The position numbers and the translations under genes are program-made. From contig JAICXO010000009.1 of the NCBI GenBank assembly GCA_025980335.1, positions 1 through 36,241 on the forward strand: a stretch of DNA of 36,241 nt, written 5' to 3'. The stretch is from Sphingomonas sp. Lineage in GTDB: Bacteria > Pseudomonadota > Alphaproteobacteria > Sphingomonadales > Sphingomonadaceae. Of this stretch, positions 6,998 to 16,413 are shown piece after piece (positions within the stretch are counted from its first letter, which is position 1; each line of letters opens with the position of its first letter). The notes under the pieces were generated by a model. That model was not told the DNA's origin and did no database searches. It was given only the letters and a program-made list of their open reading frames with translations.

Positions 6998-9421
6998 CTA
7001 CCAGTCCATGCCGATCTTGGCGTACAGTCGGCGGCCGTTGAATCCCCATGGCGAATAGAAGGGGAAGTCGACGACGCCGGTCGAGCTCAGCGCATTGAGC
7101 GGGGTTGCCTTGGGATAGACGTCGAACAGATTGTCGACGCCGAGCGCCAGGTGGAACCGCTGGGCAAAGGTGTAGCGCCCCTCGAGATCGACGATCATCT
7201 TGTTGCCGGTGTGGATGTCGGTGGCGGCGGTCGAGCCGGGCTGGTTCACGTCGCCATAATAGGTGCCGCGGAGTGTCGCGCCGAGCGGTCCCCGGTTCCA
7301 GTCGACGGTGCCGGTGACCTTCTTGCGCGGTGTACCCTGCTCGAGCGTGAGGATGGTCGATCGAATGACCAGCGGCGGCGCCGGATCGAGGGTCGAGGTC
7401 GTGGTCGGCACCTCGAGCACCTTCACATGGTTGAGGTTCGCCGCGAGCGTGAAATTGAAGACTCCGGCATTGTCCGTCGGCAGATGATAATTCGCGACGA
7501 GATCGACGCCGCGCGTGCGCATTTTGACGCCGTTGATGAAGAATCGCGCGGCGCCGATGTTGTTGGCAACGAGGATCGCGTCGACTTCGGGGCTGAAGCC
7601 CTTGGCGATGTTCTGCGAGAGCGTGAGGCCGTTGCGAAGGTCGATCTGGTAGCCGTCGACGGTCAGGTTGAACGGGCCGTGCCGGAAAACGAAACCGGCC
7701 GAATAGTTGGTCGCTTTCTCGGGCTCCAGCGGCAGGCCCCCAAGCGCCCTTGCCTGCGGGCTCACCGACGGGAAGGTGCCGGTCAGGATCACGTTTGCGT
7801 CGACGATCACCGAGGCGATGGAGGTGAAATATTCCTGCTGTAGCGACGGGGCGCGGAATCCGGTCTGGACGCCGCCGCGAAGCGCGAACTCGGGGCTGAT
7901 GTCCCAACGTCCCGAGAGCTTGCCGTTCGCGGTGGTCCCGAAGTCCGAATAGCGCTCGACTCGGCCGGCGGCACCGACGCTGACGTTCGAGAATTTGCCT
8001 TCGAAATCGAGATAGCCGCTGACGTTGTCGCGATGCTTGTCGACCACGTTCGCCGGGCTGAAGCCGCCGAAACCCTGCGCTCCGGGGGACGTCGCCCCGC
8101 CGTTGGTCGGGCTCACACTGATCGGGCCATGATCGTAGGACTCAGGCTCGCCGGCCGAAATCGAATAGCCCTCGCGGCGGTATTCCGCTCCGGCCGCAGC
8201 CGTGATGTCGCTGTCCGGACCGATCGCATAATCGTGCGACAGGTCGAGGTTGGCGACGAACTGATCGTAGGAAACCGACCCATCGTAGAACGACGTCTTC
8301 GATTGGGCGCCGTAGGTCGCATTCAGCGTGTGGAGCGTCCCATAATCGATCGTGTTTTTGCCGTAGGACGCGGTGAGGCTGGTCGCCCAAACGCCAATGT
8401 CACCCTTGAACCCGCCGGTGACGGTAAGGTCCTTCGATTTGGTCTGGATGATCGGCAGGAAACCGTCGGGATAGATCGACGGCACGTTGTTCGTGTTGCT
8501 TGGGTTGCGCGGGAACGCGGCCGACTGCGTGCGGCGGAACTGGTAGCCGCCCCAACCGACGAACTGCCATCCGCTCTCACCGATCGGAACGCCCATGTTC
8601 GCATAGCCGGTGGCCTGCTTGACGTCGGGGTCGCCGTAGCGCGAGCGCACCTCGAAGGGCTTGTCGCGGGTGTCGAAGGTGCCGCGGTTGGTCGGTTGGC
8701 GATTGAGAAATTCGCCGGTGAGGTCGAGATAGCCGTTGCTGCCGATCGGGAGGTTCTGCCACACCGACGCGGTCACCGTGCGGCCGTCAGTCTCGTGACG
8801 CGGGTCGAGGGGAGCCGGAACATGCGTGACGAATTCGCTGCCATCGATCGTCGCGCCGCCGCCCGTCCTCGCATTGCGCAGGCGGAGGTTGATCACGCCG
8901 GCGATCGCATCCGATCCGTAGAGCGCTGACGCGCCGTCGCGAAGCACCTCGATGCTCTGCAGCGCGGCGACCGGGATCGTGTTGAGATCGACCGCCGCAG
9001 CGCCGCGGCCGACCGACCCATTGATGTTGAGCAGCGCCGACGGGTGGGCCCGAACGCTGTTGATCAGCACCAGCGTTTCGTCGGGACTGAGACCGCGCAG
9101 AGTCGCAGGCCGGATCGCGTCGGTTGCATCGGTTACAGCGGGCCGCGGGAAGTCGATTGACGGCGCGACATTCGCGAGCGCAGCCGCCGTCTCGGTGGTG
9201 CCCTGGTGCTTGAGCTCGGTCGCCGAGAGGACGTCGACCGGCGCAATAGTGTCGAGCCGCGTCCGTCCGAGGGCGCGGGTGCCGGTGACGACGATTTCCG
9301 AATTGGCCTGAGCGGCCGCCGTCTTGTTGGGGGCGGGCTGATCGGTGGTCGTTTGTGCGGATGCCGGCCATGCAGCCATTGCCGCGACAGCAGCGCTGCT
9401 CATCAACAGGAACTTACGCAT
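6998..9421 (-). CDS. TonB-dependent outer-membrane receptor
   Basis: An 807-aa outer-membrane receptor that takes up a large or scarce substrate using energy passed on by TonB. The first 24 residues are a signal peptide (MRKFLLMSSAAVAAMAAWPASAQ). A TonB-box-like EIVVTGTR follows, then the plug domain with VLSATELKHQG, LRGLSPDETLVLINSVR and IEVLRDGASALYGSDAIAGV, the hallmark end of the plug. The rest is a 22-strand-type barrel ending in an aromatic residue (YAKIGMDW). The ATG at 9421 sits ten bases after GAGGGGG; a GTG two codons earlier is possible. The substrate cannot be read from the sequence. Divergence from a gamma-glutamyltransferase gene suggests a peptide or glutathione-derived ligand, but this is inference. 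Confidence 0.95.
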   Translation of the reverse strand: MRKFLLMSSAAVAAMAAWPASAQTTTDQPAPNKTAAAQANSEIVVTGTRALGRTRLDTIAPVDVLSATELKHQGTTETAAALANVAPSIDFPRPAVTDATDAIRPATLRGLSPDETLVLINSVRAHPSALLNINGSVGRGAAAVDLNTIPVAALQSIEVLRDGASALYGSDAIAGVINLRLRNARTGGGATIDGSEFVTHVPAPLDPRHETDGRTVTASVWQNLPIGSNGYLDLTGEFLNRQPTNRGTFDTRDKPFEVRSRYGDPDVKQATGYANMGVPIGESGWQFVGWGGYQFRRTQSAAFPRNPSNTNNVPSIYPDGFLPIIQTKSKDLTVTGGFKGDIGVWATSLTASYGKNTIDYGTLHTLNATYGAQSKTSFYDGSVSYDQFVANLDLSHDYAIGPDSDITAAAGAEYRREGYSISAGEPESYDHGPISVSPTNGGATSPGAQGFGGFSPANVVDKHRDNVSGYLDFEGKFSNVSVGAAGRVERYSDFGTTANGKLSGRWDISPEFALRGGVQTGFRAPSLQQEYFTSIASVIVDANVILTGTFPSVSPQARALGGLPLEPEKATNYSAGFVFRHGPFNLTVDGYQIDLRNGLTLSQNIAKGFSPEVDAILVANNIGAARFFINGVKMRTRGVDLVANYHLPTDNAGVFNFTLAANLNHVKVLEVPTTTSTLDPAPPLVIRSTILTLEQGTPRKKVTGTVDWNRGPLGATLRGTYYGDVNQPGSTAATDIHTGNKMIVDLEGRYTFAQRFHLALGVDNLFDVYPKATPLNALSSTGVVDFPFYSPWGFNGRRLYAKIGMDW

Positions 9422-9653
9422 CGGCACTGTACCCCCTCATGTCGCCCCCGGATCGCCAGCTTGCGGGTTGCATGCGGAGCGAAATCATCCGAACGGCTTA
9501 TCGTCGGTTAGTATGGGCCCGACTGGCGCGAGGGAAGAAAAAACAGCCGCAGGCGAGGCGCCCGGTCGGATTCATGGCAAATGTGCAACATCGATTGTTC
9601 GCGGGCGGCACTTCTTACCCGATCGCCCCGCGGAGCATCGGCTTGGAGGACTA

Positions 9654-11465
9654 ATGGAATCTGGAATGTTTCGCGACGCGTACCTTTCGCGATCAGCCGC
9701 GAGGATCATTGCCGCGGGCCTGCTGTTTGCCGGCACCGCAATGGCGTCCGCGGTCCCCTCGGCAGCCGAAGGCCAGCAGCAGATCTCCGGAACCGCGCTC
9801 GATACCACCGCTCCCGCGGGCCGGCAGGCAGACTGGCGCAACGCCCAGCCGGTCCGCGCGCGCCATGCAATGGTCGTCTCTGCGCAGCATCTGGCGACCG
9901 ACGCCGGCGATTCCATCTTGAAACAGGGCGGCAACGCCGTCGATGCCGCGGTCGCGGTCGGATATGCGCTTGCGGTGGTTCACCCCTGCTGCGGCAACAT
10001 TGGCGGCGGCGGCTTCATGACCGTTCACCTCGCCAATGGCCGCGACCTCTTCCTTGATTTCCGCGAACGCGCGCCGCTTCGGGCTACTGCCACCATGTTC
10101 CAGGACGAGCACGGCAATGTGGTCAAGGGCCTCAGCACCGACAGCTACCTGGGCGTCGGCACCCCCGGGACGGTGATGGGCCTGGACACGGCGCTCAAGA
10201 AATATGGGACCATGCCGCTAGCCAAGGTGATGGCGCCCGCGATCGCGCTTGCCGAACGGGGCTTCGTGCTCAGCCAGGGCGACGTGAACATCCTCGATCG
10301 CCGTGCAAAGGATTTCGCGAAATCGCCCAATGTCGCCGCGACTTTCCTCAACAATGGAAAACCGTATCGGGCCGGCGATCGGCTCATTCAACCGCAGCTC
10401 GCCGCGAGCCTGAAGCTCATCGCCGCGGGCGGCAGCGACGCATTCTACAATGGTTCGATCGCGCGGCGGATCGTTGCCGCGAGCCAAACCCACGGCGGCC
10501 TCTTCACGATGCGGGATTTTGCGACCTACTCGGTCCGCTGGGACGAGCCGGTTCATTGCACCTATCGCGGCTACACGATCGTCTCGGCGCCGCCGCCGAG
10601 CTCCGGTGGAACGACCATTTGCGAGATCCTGCAGGTGCTGCAGGCATACCCGCTCGCGAAATGGGGCTATAGCTCGGTCGATACGACGCATTATCTCGTC
10701 GAGGCGGAGCGTCACGCGTTCGCCGATCGCAACACCGATCTCGGCGATCCGGACTTCGTCCGCAATCCGGTCGCCCGGCTGATTTCGCCAGCCCACGCTG
10801 CGGCGATCCGCGCCACGATCAAGCCGGACAAAGCCACTCCGTCGAGCGAAGTGAAGGGTGGCGTCGTCACCACCGAAGGCACCCACACGACGCACTATTC
10901 GGTGGTCGATTCAAAAGGGAATGCAGTCAGCGTAACCTACACGCTCAACCTTCTGTTCGGGATCGCGCAGATGGCGGGCGACACCGGCTTCTTCCTCAAC
11001 GACGAAATGGACGATTTCACATCGAAACCCGGCGTTCCGAACGCTTTCGGCCTGGTCCAGGGGAAAGCGAATGCGATTGCCCCGGGCAAACGGCCGCTGA
11101 GCTCGATGTCGCCGACGATCGTTCTGAAAGGCGGCAAGCTATTCATGGTCACGGGCAGCCCCGGCGGCTCGACCATCATCTCGACGACGCTGGAAAGCAT
11201 CCTCAACGTCGCCGACTTCGGAATGAACATGCAGCAAGCCGTCGACGCGCCGCGAATCCATCACCAGTGGTTGCCCCACCAGGTGATGGTCGAACCCGGC
11301 TATCTCACTCCCGAAAGCCGGCGCAAGCTCGAGGCGATGGGCTATCATTTTCACGAGGAGCCCGCCTGGGGTGCCGATGAGGCGATCCTCATCGAGCAGC
11401 GGACCGGCGAAATCGAAGGCGCAAACGACAGGAGGCGGCCCGCTGGGCTGGCGCGGGGATACTGA
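9654..11465 (+). CDS. ggt: Gamma-glutamyltransferase
   Basis: A 603-aa exported enzyme that cleaves or transfers the gamma-glutamyl group of glutathione and related peptides in the periplasm. A hydrophobic signal segment (AARIIAAGLLFAGTAMASA) is followed by the large subunit with QGGNAVDAAVAVGYALAVVHP and GNIGGGGFMTVH. The precursor is expected to cut itself before Thr412 in THTTHYSVVD, making the small subunit; Thr412 then acts as the nucleophile. Later motifs are RPLSSMSPTIV and TGSPGGSTII. The length is normal. The ATG at 9654 has GGAGG four bases upstream; an ATG at 9666 is an alternative. It is divergent from the TonB receptor across about 230 bases that must contain both promoters. Confidence 0.96.
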   Translation: MESGMFRDAYLSRSAARIIAAGLLFAGTAMASAVPSAAEGQQQISGTALDTTAPAGRQADWRNAQPVRARHAMVVSAQHLATDAGDSILKQGGNAVDAAVAVGYALAVVHPCCGNIGGGGFMTVHLANGRDLFLDFRERAPLRATATMFQDEHGNVVKGLSTDSYLGVGTPGTVMGLDTALKKYGTMPLAKVMAPAIALAERGFVLSQGDVNILDRRAKDFAKSPNVAATFLNNGKPYRAGDRLIQPQLAASLKLIAAGGSDAFYNGSIARRIVAASQTHGGLFTMRDFATYSVRWDEPVHCTYRGYTIVSAPPPSSGGTTICEILQVLQAYPLAKWGYSSVDTTHYLVEAERHAFADRNTDLGDPDFVRNPVARLISPAHAAAIRATIKPDKATPSSEVKGGVVTTEGTHTTHYSVVDSKGNAVSVTYTLNLLFGIAQMAGDTGFFLNDEMDDFTSKPGVPNAFGLVQGKANAIAPGKRPLSSMSPTIVLKGGKLFMVTGSPGGSTIISTTLESILNVADFGMNMQQAVDAPRIHHQWLPHQVMVEPGYLTPESRRKLEAMGYHFHEEPAWGADEAILIEQRTGEIEGANDRRRPAGLARGY

Positions 11466-11561
11466 CATTCGTCGCTTAACCTTCGTTATGGTCGACGCGG
11501 ATTCACTTTTCCTTTACAAGCAATGCGTTCTCCGGGCTTTGGTCCGGAACGGGGGGTAAAG

Positions 11562-12359
11562 ATGATCCGATATCTGCTTGCCGGCGCGGCGCTGGCCGCC
11601 ATTGTTTCGCCTGCCGAGGCGCGCGACCATTCGGCTTATTTCGGGCTCGAGGTCGGTGCGATGTTCCCGCGCAGCTCAACCGTCGAGGACCGCGACACCG
11701 GCAACGACCTGTTCCGGATCAAGTACAAGACCGGCGCCGACGGCGACCTTATCGCTGGCTACGACTTCGGACTTGTCCGCGCCGAGGTCGAGGCGAGCCA
11801 CAAATGGGCGACCGACAAGCGCTTCGACATTCCCGGCGGCGGCTCGATCGACGGTCACGGCCACACCAGCGGCTTCACCGACATGGGCAATCTGCTGCTC
11901 GACCTCGGCAAGAACGACACGGTCAACTTCTACGTCGGGGGCGGGGCCGGCCTCGCGTGGCTCAACGAGCATGCGCGGATCGACGGTGCCACCGCGCGGA
12001 TCAAGACCAATGGTCATTTCGCCTGGCAGGGCATCGCCGGCGTCCGCGCGCCCGTGTTCCGTTATTTCGATGTCGGGCTGAAATACCGCTACTTCAACGC
12101 CGGACATTTCGGGGATGATGGGCTTCGCGGCGAGTTCCGCTCGCACAGCATCCTCGCCAGCCTGATCTACAATTTCGCGCCGGAGCGCGCGGCACCGCCT
12201 CCTCCTCCTCCTCCGCCGCCGCCGCCTCCGCCGCCGCCGCCGGCTGCACCGGCGACCCAGACGTGCCCCGACGGGACCGTGGTCCTGGCGAGTGACGTGT
12301 GCCCGGCGCCGCCGCCTCCGCCTCCTCCGCCGCCGCCCACTCCGGAGCGCGGCCACTAG
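11562..12359 (+). CDS. Outer-membrane beta-barrel protein with poly-proline tail
   Basis: A 265-aa protein with a signal peptide (MIRYLLAGAALAAIVSPAEA) and a small eight-strand-type barrel, seen as alternating patterns such as YFGLEVGAMFP, LIAGYDFGLVRAEVEAS, NFYVGGGAGLAWLNEHA and FDVGLKYRYFNAG, ending SILASLIYNFAP. This resembles the N-terminal half of OmpA-type porins of sphingomonads. After the barrel come 16 prolines, a CPDGTVVLASDVCP link and 10 more prolines, then TPERGH and the stop. In OmpA-type relatives such a linker leads to a peptidoglycan-binding OmpA domain, which is absent here. Codons are CCG/CCT repeats prone to slippage. The ATG at 11562 is preceded by a G-rich ribosome binding site. 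Confidence 0.88.
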   Translation: MIRYLLAGAALAAIVSPAEARDHSAYFGLEVGAMFPRSSTVEDRDTGNDLFRIKYKTGADGDLIAGYDFGLVRAEVEASHKWATDKRFDIPGGGSIDGHGHTSGFTDMGNLLLDLGKNDTVNFYVGGGAGLAWLNEHARIDGATARIKTNGHFAWQGIAGVRAPVFRYFDVGLKYRYFNAGHFGDDGLRGEFRSHSILASLIYNFAPERAAPPPPPPPPPPPPPPPPAAPATQTCPDGTVVLASDVCPAPPPPPPPPPPTPERGH

Positions 12360-12491
12360 GCGTCCCTGAACGGGACAGCCGCAACCGCCGCGTTGCGGCT
12401 TGCGGCCCTCGCGTGTCAGGCCGGTGTGCCGGTCTGCATCCCCTGTAGCCGGCGCGGTTCCGGGAGACCGCGGTCAAAGATCCTGCGTGGG

Positions 12492-12529
12492 AAGGCCCGC
12501 GCCGCTCAAGGCAGGCGCGGGCCTTCTTT
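12492..12529 (+). terminator. Intrinsic terminator after the beta-barrel gene
   Basis: A perfect 12-bp stem (AAGGCCCGCGCC and GGCGCGGGCCTT) with a ten-base loop, followed by CTTTG. It lies 130 bases after the beta-barrel gene's stop and insulates it from the haem-sensor/TIR operon downstream. The T-run is short, so it may need help to terminate. Confidence 0.75.
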
Positions 12530-12608
12530 GCGAACCGATTGCGATCCGCCCGATTCGGCATCATGATCGCGGCTGCGGGCCAGGCGCGGCTTGCTCGGGG
12601 GTTCGGCG

Positions 12609-13475
12609 GTGGGATTACGCGCGAAATTCAATCTGCTGATGCTCGCGGTCGCCGTGATCGGTGTCGGTCTGTTCGCGCTCGCCGCCGATCCGCTGGTCGA
12701 CGCGGTCGCTCGGCAGGAGGTGCTTCAGAGCTCGCGGATCATGATGGAAAGCGCCGCGGGCGCGCGGAAATATACGTCCGAGCAGATCGCGCCGATCCTG
12801 AAGCCGCAGATCGGTGAGCATTTCTATCCGCAATCGGTCTCTGCCTATGCGGCAAAGCGCAACTTCGACGTCATCCATTCGAAGTTCCCCGACTACATGT
12901 ACCGCGAAGCCGCGCTGAACCCCACCAATCCGCAGGACCGCGCGAGCGATTGGGAAGCCGACATCATCAACGGCTTTCGCGCCCATCCCGAGCAGTCGGA
13001 AATGTCGCTCGAGCGGCAAACCGCAACCGGTCCAATGCTCGAGCTTGCCCGGCCGCTGGTGAACAAGCCCGCATGCATGGAGTGCCACGACACCGCTGCC
13101 GATGCCCCGAAATCGATGCTCGCCCTCTACGGCAGCGAGAACGGGTTCGGATGGAAGCCGGGGGAAATCATCGGCGCCCAGATCGTCTCCGTACCGATGT
13201 CCGCGTCCACGGTGCGCGCCGAGCAGATTCGCAAGCTGTTCCTGGTGCCGTTCCTCGGCTTTCTCGTGCTGCTGTTCGTTTCGATGAACGTCCTCCTGCA
13301 TTTCGTCGTGATCCGGCCGATGGAGAAGATCGCCGAAAATGCGGAGGCCGTGAGCATGGGAAAGATGGACACGCCGGAATATCAGTATCGCGGGCGCGAC
13401 CAGATCGGCCGTCTTGCCGGTTCGTTCAACCGCATGCAGCGCAGCCTGGTCGAAGCGTTCAGGATGCTCGGCTAA
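12609..13475 (+). CDS. DUF3365 c-type-haem sensor protein with HAMP domain
   Basis: A 288-aa inner-membrane protein. Residues about 8-26 form the first membrane helix. A periplasmic domain (about 30-205) follows with the DUF3365/Tll0287-like pattern, including AGARKYTSEQIAPIL, a central YREAALNPTNPQDRA, and the single haem-attachment motif CMECH (156-160). A second membrane helix spans about 209-235, and a HAMP signal-relay domain closes the protein (about 233-284, ending NRMQRSLVEAFRMLG). There is no kinase, cyclase or methyl-accepting output domain, so the signal must pass to another protein. The GTG at 12609 is chosen because GGGGG lies seven bases before it. The stop overlaps the start of the TIR gene (TAATG), making that protein the likely partner. 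Domain calls are secure; the ligand (redox state, NO or another gas) is unknown. Confidence 0.88.
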   Translation: MGLRAKFNLLMLAVAVIGVGLFALAADPLVDAVARQEVLQSSRIMMESAAGARKYTSEQIAPILKPQIGEHFYPQSVSAYAAKRNFDVIHSKFPDYMYREAALNPTNPQDRASDWEADIINGFRAHPEQSEMSLERQTATGPMLELARPLVNKPACMECHDTAADAPKSMLALYGSENGFGWKPGEIIGAQIVSVPMSASTVRAEQIRKLFLVPFLGFLVLLFVSMNVLLHFVVIRPMEKIAENAEAVSMGKMDTPEYQYRGRDQIGRLAGSFNRMQRSLVEAFRMLG

Positions 13476-14347
13476 TGAGCGATGGACCCGGGGCCGCACC
13501 CGCCCAGACCTATTTCCTCAGCTATTCACGGGCCGATGAACGCGTCGCGATGCGCTTTGCCACGGACCTGCGCGCCCGCGGCATCGCGATGTGGGTGGAC
13601 CAGCTCGACATTCGCCCGAGCGAGCATTGGGATCGCGCGATCGAGCGCGCGGTACGCGATTGTCGCGGCCTCGTCGTGATCCTCTCGCCCCGCTCGGTCG
13701 CGTCCGACAATGTCGCCGACGAAATCAGCTACGCAATCGACAGCGGCAAGTCGGTGCTCCCGGTGATGATCGAGCGGTGCACGCTGCCCCTGCGGATCAC
13801 GCGCATGCAGGTGGTCGATGGGACGCGCGACTATGGTCGCGCGCTGCAGCAATGCGTGGAGGCGATCGGGGGTGGTGATTTGGCGCGCAACTCCGCGCCC
13901 CGGTTCTCTCCTGGAATCAGCGACGCCGCGCTGATCGAGCGGGTGAAGGAGCAATTGACGCCGTTCGTCGGACCGATCGCCGCCATTCTCGTCGACAAGG
14001 CCGCCGCACGCGCGGAGTCGACCGCCGAGTTCTACGATGTGCTCGCGGAGCGCATCGAAAGCGAGGACGACCGCCGACGCTTCCTCGCACTTGCCGGCAA
14101 GCGGCAACCAGCGCCCGAGCGGCCGCAGCGGTCGACCGCGGAGTCGAAATCGCCCGTGATCGCGCCCGCCGAAGTCGATCGGCTTGCGTCCGTGTTCACC
14201 GCCTATGTCGGCCCGATCGCGTCCGTGATTGTCAGGCGGGAAAGCACAGCCGCAGCTTCTGCGGAGGAGCTGCAGCAGCGCCTCGCTTCACGCATCGGCG
14301 ACGACGCCGAAAGAGCCGACTTCCTGCGGCGCTCCGCTACCCGCTAA
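13475..14347 (+). CDS. TIR-domain protein with two C-terminal GPIA repeats
   Basis: A 290-aa cytoplasmic protein. Residues 11-132 form a TIR domain: [11 protein letters not shown], then [59 protein letters not shown] and a final helix. Glu50 in RPSEHW falls where NAD-cleaving TIR domains carry their catalytic Glu, so hydrolase activity is possible. The C-terminal half holds two copies of one small helical domain, about 152-206 and 233-286, both built as L-x-x-(Y/F)-V-G-P-I-A followed by a basic V-R/D-K stretch, an LA-x-R-I helix and a final R-x-x-FL. Similar modules occur at the ends of some bacterial kinases and signalling proteins. The start overlaps the stop of the haem-sensor gene. Adaptor or effector function is inferred. 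Confidence 0.92.
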   Translation: MSDGPGAAPAQTYFLSYSRADERVAMRFATDLRARGIAMWVDQLDIRPSEHWDRAIERAVRDCRGLVVILSPRSVASDNVADEISYAIDSGKSVLPVMIERCTLPLRITRMQVVDGTRDYGRALQQCVEAIGGGDLARNSAPRFSPGISDAALIERVKEQLTPFVGPIAAILVDKAAARAESTAEFYDVLAERIESEDDRRRFLALAGKRQPAPERPQRSTAESKSPVIAPAEVDRLASVFTAYVGPIASVIVRRESTAAASAEELQQRLASRIGDDAERADFLRRSATR

Positions 14348-14415
14348 GCGTCCAGCTGCCGCTGCTGCCCGGAAGGGGTTCTCAGCCGCGCCGTCGGGCC
14401 TTACCTGCGGGCGCG

Positions 14416-15831
14416 ATGATCTTCACCGTCATCCCGCACGACGAAGGCGACGGCTTCCGCTTCCAGGTCGCTGCCGAGGGGCGGTCGCGCACCTACCTCG
14501 TTCCGACCGCGACGCAGCAGGATTTCACCGTCTTCTTTCGCGAGCTCGCGCGCGATTTCGGGACGCGCATGCCGGAGGCGTACAGCCGCGCCAACGAACG
14601 ACCGTCGGCACCCTTCGCGTGGCGGCCGCTGCTGACCGAAAACGTCCATCCGCAGATCCTCGTCGGCTACGGCGATCCCGCGGTGCTCAAGACCGACGAG
14701 GGGTGGTGGCTGGTGGCGACCTCGAACGACGCGCCGGACGCGTTTCCGATCCTCTATTCGAGCGACCTCAGGAAATGGGAGCCGAAGGGGTTCATCTTCC
14801 CTGAGGGCGACCAGCCCGCCTGGGCGGCGACGGGCCGCAACACGGCGGACTTCTGGGCGCCAGAGATGGCTAGGGTCGGCGCGGAATATTGGGCGGTGTT
14901 CACCGCGCGTCAGGTCAGCAACGCGCTCGCGATCGGCCTTGCCCGCGCCGTCTCGCCGCTCGGCCCGTGGATCGACAATGGCGCGCCGCTGATCACGGGC
15001 GAGCCGGTCAACACGACGGGGCTCGGGTTCGATCCCGCGCAGCCGCTGATGAGCGGCGGGGTCATCGATTCGCACCTGTTCGTCGACGCGGGGCGCGACG
15101 GGGAGCGCTATCTGTTCTGGAAGGACGACACCAACGGCATCTGGCCGCGACCGCTTGCGATGCTCCTGCGCCAGAACCCCGAGCTCATCGACGCTCTGTT
15201 CGACGACGAAGCCGACCGCCGGACGGCAGATTTCGCCGCGGCGATCGTGCCATGGGCGAACGTGCAGCGGCCGATGACCCGCTTCTTCGTGATGCAGCCG
15301 CTGATCGAGGCAGCGCTCCACAACTGGAACAAGGTGCGCGCCGTGCTCGCCGACGTCGGCCTCGCCGCGACGACCATCCTCAAGGCCATGACGACGCCAG
15401 TGCGCGCGCAGCGAATCGCCGACGACGGGCGTTCGCTTCTCGGTGAAAACAGGATCGTGCTCGCCAACGACCAGGATTGGGAGGGCCACCTGATCGAAGG
15501 CCCGTTCGTCACCTGGCAGCAGGGGCGCTACTGGCTATTCTACGCCGGGAACGACTTTTCGACGCCCGCTTACGGGATCGGAGTAGCGGTCGCCGACCAT
15601 CCGCTCGGCCCCTACACCAAGCAGGCCGAGCCGCTGCTCCGATCGACCCGCGAGTGGGTCGCGCCGGGCCACGCGTCGGTCGCGCCGGGTGTCGATGGGC
15701 AGCCGCAGCTGTTCTTTCATGCCTTTCACCCGGGCACCGGCGGCTACAACGCGTTCCGTGCACTGCTGACCGTCGGACTCCGGTTCACGAAAGAGCGGGT
15801 CGACGTCATCCCGCTCGACGGCGGTCAATAG
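14416..15831 (+). CDS. GH43-type glycoside hydrolase with unusual insertion
   Basis: A 471-aa protein with a five-bladed beta-propeller of the GH43 type, enzymes that cut arabinose- or xylose-containing chains. The acidic triad can be placed: Asp87 in [15 protein letters not shown], Asp218 in [11 protein letters not shown], and Glu361 in [21 protein letters not shown]. Two features are unusual: an extra domain of about 75 residues before the propeller (starting [14 protein letters not shown]) and a helical insertion of about 95 residues at roughly 247-340. No signal peptide is visible, so the enzyme would be cytoplasmic unless the start is wrong. It begins 68 bases after the TIR gene in the same direction and could be cotranscribed. 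Its 3' end overlaps the convergent DUF2807 gene by seven bases. The substrate cannot be inferred. Confidence 0.82.
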   Translation: MIFTVIPHDEGDGFRFQVAAEGRSRTYLVPTATQQDFTVFFRELARDFGTRMPEAYSRANERPSAPFAWRPLLTENVHPQILVGYGDPAVLKTDEGWWLVATSNDAPDAFPILYSSDLRKWEPKGFIFPEGDQPAWAATGRNTADFWAPEMARVGAEYWAVFTARQVSNALAIGLARAVSPLGPWIDNGAPLITGEPVNTTGLGFDPAQPLMSGGVIDSHLFVDAGRDGERYLFWKDDTNGIWPRPLAMLLRQNPELIDALFDDEADRRTADFAAAIVPWANVQRPMTRFFVMQPLIEAALHNWNKVRAVLADVGLAATTILKAMTTPVRAQRIADDGRSLLGENRIVLANDQDWEGHLIEGPFVTWQQGRYWLFYAGNDFSTPAYGIGVAVADHPLGPYTKQAEPLLRSTREWVAPGHASVAPGVDGQPQLFFHAFHPGTGGYNAFRALLTVGLRFTKERVDVIPLDGGQ

Positions 15832-16391
15832 CCCGGCCGGACCGATCCGCCGCCGTCGATCGCGCTGGTCACCTCCGGATTACCCCAATAGCGCACCGTG
15901 CCCCCGCCGCGCACCGCTCCGGTCAGCCGTGAGACCGCGCGCACCAGCAGCCGCCCGCCCCCGTTCACGGCCGCTGTGACCTCGCCAGCGTTCAGAGGGC
16001 GCGAATCGATCGAGCCGCCGCCGTTCACCGCGGCAACCAGCTGGTGCTGCGGAGCGAAGCCCGACGCGACCTCGATCGCGCCGCCGCCGTCCACCGCGAG
16101 CGTCGGTACGCGCGGCGACTGAATCTCGACCCGCAGGCGATATTCGTGCGGGCAGTCGCGGTCGCAGACATCGATCTTGAGGCTGCCCTGGCGATCGACA
16201 TAGACGTGCGTGAAGCGCGAGCTGCCCTCCACGATCGTGACCCGCTCGGCCGGTCCGGGCACAAGAACGACATTGCCCCCGCCGCGAAGCTCGACGGTGT
16301 CGAAATGCGGCACCGGAACGAGCTCGCTCGCAAGCGCCGGGACGGAGGCGACGAGCGCCATCGCGAAGAGCGGAACGACGGTTCGGATCAT
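15825..16391 (-). CDS. DUF2807 (GIN-type) exported adhesin-like protein
   Basis: A 188-aa exported protein with a signal peptide ending VPALASE and a right-handed beta-helix-like domain of the DUF2807 'head GIN' family. The repeated glycine motifs are clear: [54 protein letters not shown] and [11 protein letters not shown]. One CDRDCP pair could form a disulphide. The family is surface or periplasmic and has no settled function. The ATG at 16391 has AAAGG nine bases upstream. Two adjacent dyad sites stand 23 to 50 bases upstream of the start, so the gene is probably repressor-controlled. It is convergent with the GH43 gene. Confidence 0.87.
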   Translation of the reverse strand: MIRTVVPLFAMALVASVPALASELVPVPHFDTVELRGGGNVVLVPGPAERVTIVEGSSRFTHVYVDRQGSLKIDVCDRDCPHEYRLRVEIQSPRVPTLAVDGGGAIEVASGFAPQHQLVAAVNGGGSIDSRPLNAGEVTAAVNGGGRLLVRAVSRLTGAVRGGGTVRYWGNPEVTSAIDGGGSVRPGY

Positions 16392-16413
16392 GATCGGCGC
16401 CTTTCAAGAATTC

